The notes under the pieces: generated by a model
What the model saw: only the letters and a program-made list of their open reading frames with translations
Databases searched by the model: none
Told to the model about the DNA's origin: nothing
Origin: Chitinophaga niabensis
GTDB taxonomy: Bacteria > Bacteroidota > Bacteroidia > Chitinophagales > Chitinophagaceae
Direction of reading: 5' to 3'
Length of the DNA stretch: 64,000 nt
Assembly: GCA_017849435.1 (NCBI GenBank)
Contig: JAFIGY010000015.1
Location: 62,001 to 126,000 of the forward strand
In this document: in pieces, positions 61,303-64,000 of the stretch
How positions within the stretch are numbered: the stretch's first letter is position 1
Layout of the letters: every line of letters starts with the position of its first letter
Made by a program: the position numbers and the translations under genes

Positions 61303-62296
61303 CGGACATACCATCCTGGCGATCCGTTTTTCGGCGATGGGAGACGTGGCCATGACCATTCCCGTCATGCGCGAGGTGCTGGAAGCGTATCCGGACCTGA
61401 CCATCGTATTTGTCACCAACAAGAACTGGGGGGCTTTATGTGAAGGTATCCCGCGGCTCGTGTTCTTTCCCGCCGATCTGAAAGGAGTGCACCGGGGGGT
61501 GAGGGGGCTGTACAGGCTGTTCAAAGCGTTGCGGGCCGCGCATCCCGGGGTAGAAGCCGTGGCGGATCTGCATCATGTTTTACGGTCGAGGGTGCTGCGC
61601 ACGTTCTATCGGCTGGCAGGCATCCGCGTATCCGTGATCGACAAAGGGCGGAAGGAAAAGCAGGCGCTCACGCGGAAAGAGAACAAAGTATTAAAACCCC
61701 TTGTGTCAACGATCTCGCGCTATCGCGAGGTGTTCCGGGGAGTAGGGTATGGCGTTGCTGCAACGGATAAACCCGCGGAATCCCGCGGTGTATCGGGCCG
61801 GAAGAAGATCGGCATTGCGCCTTTTGCCACGTACAAAGAGAAAACCTATCCCCTCGAAAAAATGGAAGAGGTAATCATACGATTGCTGGAGCGGCAGGAC
61901 CTTGATATCCTCCTTTTCGGTGGCGGAGCATCCGAGGTGGAGCAGCTGAATGCCCTGGCGGAAAAATATCCCCGCCTGCAGGTAATGGCAGGGCGTTACA
62001 GCCTGAAAGAGGAGCTGGCCATTATCCGGGAGCTGAACCTTATGGTGAGCATGGATTCCGCCAATATGCACCTCGCATCTTTGTATGGGGTACCGGTAGT
62101 GTCCGTCTGGGGCGCTACACACCCTTTTGCCGGGTTCATGGGATATGGGCAATTGATGGGGAATGCGGTGGAGACAGACCTTTACTGCCGCCCATGTTCC
62201 GTATTCGGCAATAAGCCCTGTTTTCGCGGAGATCATGCCTGTATGGAGCAATTGCCACCGGAGTTGATCCTGCAGCGAATAAGGGAGATCGTTTGA
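61286..62296 (+). CDS. Glycosyltransferase family 9 (heptosyltransferase-like)
   Basis: 336 residues. GT-B fold: N-terminal AIRFSAMGDVAMTIPVM, the sugar-nucleotide site in the C-terminal half with IGIAPFATYKEKTYPLEKM, LLFGGGASE and MVSMDSANMHLASLYGVPVVSVWGATHP. GT9 enzymes add heptose from ADP-heptose, or related sugars, to the LPS core on the inner face of the inner membrane. It is coupled with the DUF4254 gene. Confidence 0.9.
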   Translation: MAKSRNGHTILAIRFSAMGDVAMTIPVMREVLEAYPDLTIVFVTNKNWGALCEGIPRLVFFPADLKGVHRGVRGLYRLFKALRAAHPGVEAVADLHHVLRSRVLRTFYRLAGIRVSVIDKGRKEKQALTRKENKVLKPLVSTISRYREVFRGVGYGVAATDKPAESRGVSGRKKIGIAPFATYKEKTYPLEKMEEVIIRLLERQDLDILLFGGGASEVEQLNALAEKYPRLQVMAGRYSLKEELAIIRELNLMVSMDSANMHLASLYGVPVVSVWGATHPFAGFMGYGQLMGNAVETDLYCRPCSVFGNKPCFRGDHACMEQLPPELILQRIREIV

Positions 62297-62318
62297 GCGA
62301 AAGGCTTGATAGAGAGGA

Positions 62319-62354
62319 TTTTTGCAAAAAAACCGGAAGATTTTTTTGCAAAAA
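62319..62354 (+). repeat. Perfect 14-bp inverted repeat TTTTTGCAAAAAAA upstream of tRNA-Gln
   Basis: TTTTTGCAAAAAAA (62319-62332), loop CCGGAAGA, TTTTTTTGCAAAAA (62341-62354). Each arm is itself palindromic around GC. It starts 23 bases after the GT9 stop and covers the -33 element of the tRNA-Gln promoter. Confidence 0.8.
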
Positions 62355-62374
62355 TGAAAAAAAGTATACTTTTG
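62345..62374 (+). promoter_or_regulatory. Promoter of tRNA-Gln
   Basis: TTTG at 62345-62348, 18-base spacer, TACTTTTG at 62367-62374 (both exact); expected start about 13 bases before the tRNA. Confidence 0.75.
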
Positions 62375-62391
62375 CAATCCCAATTCACGGA

Positions 62392-62462
62392 TGCCTCATA
62401 GTATAATGGTAGTACGACAGATTTTGGTTCTGTTTGTCTTGGTTCGAATCCAGGTGAGGCAA
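62392..62462 (+). tRNA. tRNA-Gln (anticodon TTG)
   Basis: Acceptor TGCCTCA/TGAGGCA, anticodon loop TTTTGGT in stem ACAGA/TCTGT, T-loop TTCGAAT. CCA not encoded. Confidence 0.95.
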
Positions 62463-62466
62463 CTAG

Positions 62467-62541
62467 GGTTACCAGATCCAACGGTAACAAAAAGCACTCA
62501 AGCCCGTTGCGGACGAAAGTTTCGGCGGGTTTTTTCTTTTT
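62467..62541 (+). terminator. Hairpins and T-run ending the tRNA-Gln transcript
   Basis: A first hairpin GTTACC/GGTAAC (62469-62487), then AAGCCCG (62500-62506) pairing with CGGGTTT (62526-62532) with an inner CGAAAGTTTCG, followed by TTTTTTCTTTTTT. Confidence 0.7.
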
Positions 62542-62817
62542 TAGTCCGCTGCCACTTTTACCGCGAAATACCGCCTGTTTTTAATCCCAATATTTGTGTC
62601 AGCTCCCCGGAAGTAACCAATTTGAAATAAGCCCCAGAATGATTTTGTCGGCTTTTTACAATAGCTGTTTGATGAGTACCAATTAACTTTAAATGGTTAT
62701 TCAGTTGGCCGGACTTTGCGGCAGTTAATCGGTTATACCCCGTCCATTCTTTCTTCTGCTCATTTTTCTGCGTTGATCTTTCGAAATGACGGAAGCGTAT
62801 CAAAATGATTAAATAAC
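62542..62817 (+). other. Intergenic region with a possible decayed gene fragment on the minus strand
   Basis: On the minus strand a frame of 81 codons (62803-62558) is open, and its end continues in another frame as KTGGRYFAVKVAAD before a stop, as if frameshifted. LTAAKSGQLNNHL and LVTSGELTQIL faintly recall a winged-helix C-terminus such as that of Fic-type proteins. No intact gene is supported. Confidence 0.3.
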
Positions 62818-63714
62818 ATGAAATTATTTTACTGTTTAGCGGTTCTCTTTATCTCCAGTCTCCCGAACGGGCAATGTCAGAGCCGGTTCATTGACAGTAT
62901 TATTGCATTGCGTCATATGGATAGCCTGCCGGGGAAAATAAAAGTCTACTATACCCCGGGCTACCGAAAAAATGCCGAACGGTACCAGCACCTCTTTACC
63001 GGAGCCACCCGTTTTTATGAGCAGCATTATCGCACAGGTTTCAAGTACAAGGTAGCTATACTGGATTCGGCGCAATGGATCACTGAAAAGTATCCATTTG
63101 GCCTGCTGGCTTACGATTCCGGCTGGCTGTTCATTCCGGCCGTGGTGAAGGCCCCTTTTTTTCAAAAGATCCACGGGCTGGATGAAAGAAATGTGGCTTA
63201 TAGTGCGTTTCTTAAACAACATCGCCTTACCACACAAAAAATCTCTGACGACTTTTATTTAACACTTTCGCTGCACGAATTGGGGCATTATTTTACGATA
63301 GATAATATGCACGCTGTGATGCCGGATATGTTTGCCGCTGAACTGATCGCCACCTATTTCGCTTATGCTTATTTGCAGCAGTCGCGCCATCCCGCGTTAA
63401 AAACACTAGTGGATTATTCAGTGTTTGCAATAGACCAGTACCAGCCGCAGTATCGCCATATTTCGGCATTGGACAGCTTGTTTGTGAACATGCCGATACA
63501 GAACTTCAGATGGTTTCATCGCAATATCGTTCTGCTGGCGCAACGCATTTACGATGTTCACGGTTTAAGTTTTATAGATTATTTCCTGCATACATTTAAA
63601 GAAGGCGGTTCTACTCAATTTACAACACAACAGGTGATAGAATTGCTGGATAAAAAATGTAACGGTATTGTAGATCGATGGGTAAATGAAATGACCAGCG
63701 GAGCCCCTAAATAG
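62818..63714 (+). CDS. Secreted HExxH protein, putative metallopeptidase
   Basis: 298 residues. Signal peptide to about GQCQ. The segment SLHELGHYF contains HELGH (153-157), the zinc-binding HExxH motif, on a predicted helix; 18 residues later AAELIATYF offers Glu175 as a third zinc ligand, the gluzincin layout. The preceding GWLFIPAVV strand fits the edge strand of such sites. I do not recognise the family. It stands alone after tRNA-Gln. Substrate and export route beyond the Sec signal are unknown; the motif could occur by chance, but its helical context argues for a real site. Confidence 0.7.
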   Translation: MKLFYCLAVLFISSLPNGQCQSRFIDSIIALRHMDSLPGKIKVYYTPGYRKNAERYQHLFTGATRFYEQHYRTGFKYKVAILDSAQWITEKYPFGLLAYDSGWLFIPAVVKAPFFQKIHGLDERNVAYSAFLKQHRLTTQKISDDFYLTLSLHELGHYFTIDNMHAVMPDMFAAELIATYFAYAYLQQSRHPALKTLVDYSVFAIDQYQPQYRHISALDSLFVNMPIQNFRWFHRNIVLLAQRIYDVHGLSFIDYFLHTFKEGGSTQFTTQQVIELLDKKCNGIVDRWVNEMTSGAPK

Positions 63715-63776
63715 CATGGAGGATATGATCGCAAAGGATCCTCTTAGCCCGAAATTTGATTCGCTTTTACACTTCC

Positions 63777-64000
63777 TCAATCCCGCTTTATCCCCAACTT
63801 CCTCATCTCCGCTGTAGCCTCCTCAGCCCCGGCTTCTTCTGCCTGTTTGAACCAACGGATGGCTTCTTCTTTGTCTTTCTTCACACCGGCTCCATGCCAA
63901 TACATCTCCGCTACGTTGAACATACCTCTGGTAGAGTTGTGCTCTGCAGCCTGGAGAAACCACTTGAATGCCATTTCGTTATCCTTGGGAACACCTCGCC
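63777..64000 (-). CDS. Sel1-repeat protein, C-terminal part (cut by window edge)
   Basis: The frame stays open to the last base of the window, so this is the C-terminal 74 residues or so of a longer protein. Two Sel1-like repeats are visible: GVPKDNEMAFKWFLQAAE and the next MFNVAEMYWHGAGVKKDKEEAIRWFKQAEE, each a pair of helices with the typical G-V-x-K-D and A-x-x-W pattern. Sel1 repeats mediate protein contacts. It is convergent with the HExxH gene. The N-terminus and cellular location cannot be read. Confidence 0.85.
   Translation of the reverse strand, partial: RGVPKDNEMAFKWFLQAAEHNSTRGMFNVAEMYWHGAGVKKDKEEAIRWFKQAEEAGAEEATAEMRKLGIKRD

Overview
The window reads as chromosome of a Bacteroidota bacterium, most likely of the family Chitinophagaceae (Chitinophaga or a close relative). 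Support comes from two TonB-dependent outer-membrane receptor loci with FecR/ECF regulators (one a SusC/SusD locus), a type IX secretion plug protein, TamL, DUF4254 beside a GT9 glycosyltransferase, and repeated promoter motifs of the form TTTG-N19/20-TAnnTTTG. Start codons generally lack Shine-Dalgarno sequences; rpsU is the exception. No insertion sequence, prophage or CRISPR array is visible.

Layout. 1-6.2 kb: housekeeping and unknown genes (a cut DUF4412-like protein, a TPR protein, ComA-type phosphosulfolactate synthase with aroE, a methyltransferase, two overlapping small genes). 6.27-6.37 kb: SRP RNA. 6.4-11 kb: transaldolase-like aldolase, glycerol uptake (glpK-glpF), type II NADH dehydrogenase. 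11-20.2 kb: T9SS plug, LolC/E-like permease, SPOUT RNA methyltransferase, tamL, truB, MFS transporter, nitronate monooxygenase-like enzyme, riboflavin synthase.

20.3-37 kb is the translation/transcription core: rpsU, xerC-like recombinase, hpf, four tRNAs (Thr-TGT, Tyr-GTA, Gly-TCC, Thr-GGT), a tRNA-shaped element, tuf, tRNA-Trp, secE, nusG, then (after an inserted opposite-strand DUF1579 gene) rplK-rplA-rplJ-rplL-rpoB-rpoC. It is followed by a hybrid histidine kinase, a glycerophosphodiesterase, an OmpH-like lipoprotein and an APC permease.

42.4-60.7 kb is the accessory region. First comes a complete ECF sigma / FecR / SusC / SusD locus whose last two genes encode endonuclease/exonuclease/phosphatase (EEP) fold lipoproteins; one has a DUF1735-like N-terminus and has lost catalytic residues. 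Second comes an orphan FecR, a TonB-dependent receptor with an STN signalling domain, a beta-helix lipoprotein and another lipoprotein. A convergent ECF sigma plus S41 protease operon closes the region and may supply the missing sigma factor. 60.7-64 kb holds DUF4254-GT9 (LPS-type glycosylation), tRNA-Gln(TTG), an unrecognised secreted HExxH protein and a cut Sel1-repeat gene.

Most notable: (1) a tRNA-like fold in the leader of tuf, which could be an EF-Tu sensor or a dead tRNA; (2) a minus-strand promoter/terminator pair inside the susC leader, suggesting a short antisense RNA; (3) the paired active and degenerate EEP proteins; (4) the split sigma/anti-sigma arrangement; (5) several genes whose start codon sits where transcription should begin. 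All functional statements are from reading the sequence and family knowledge; no searches were run.
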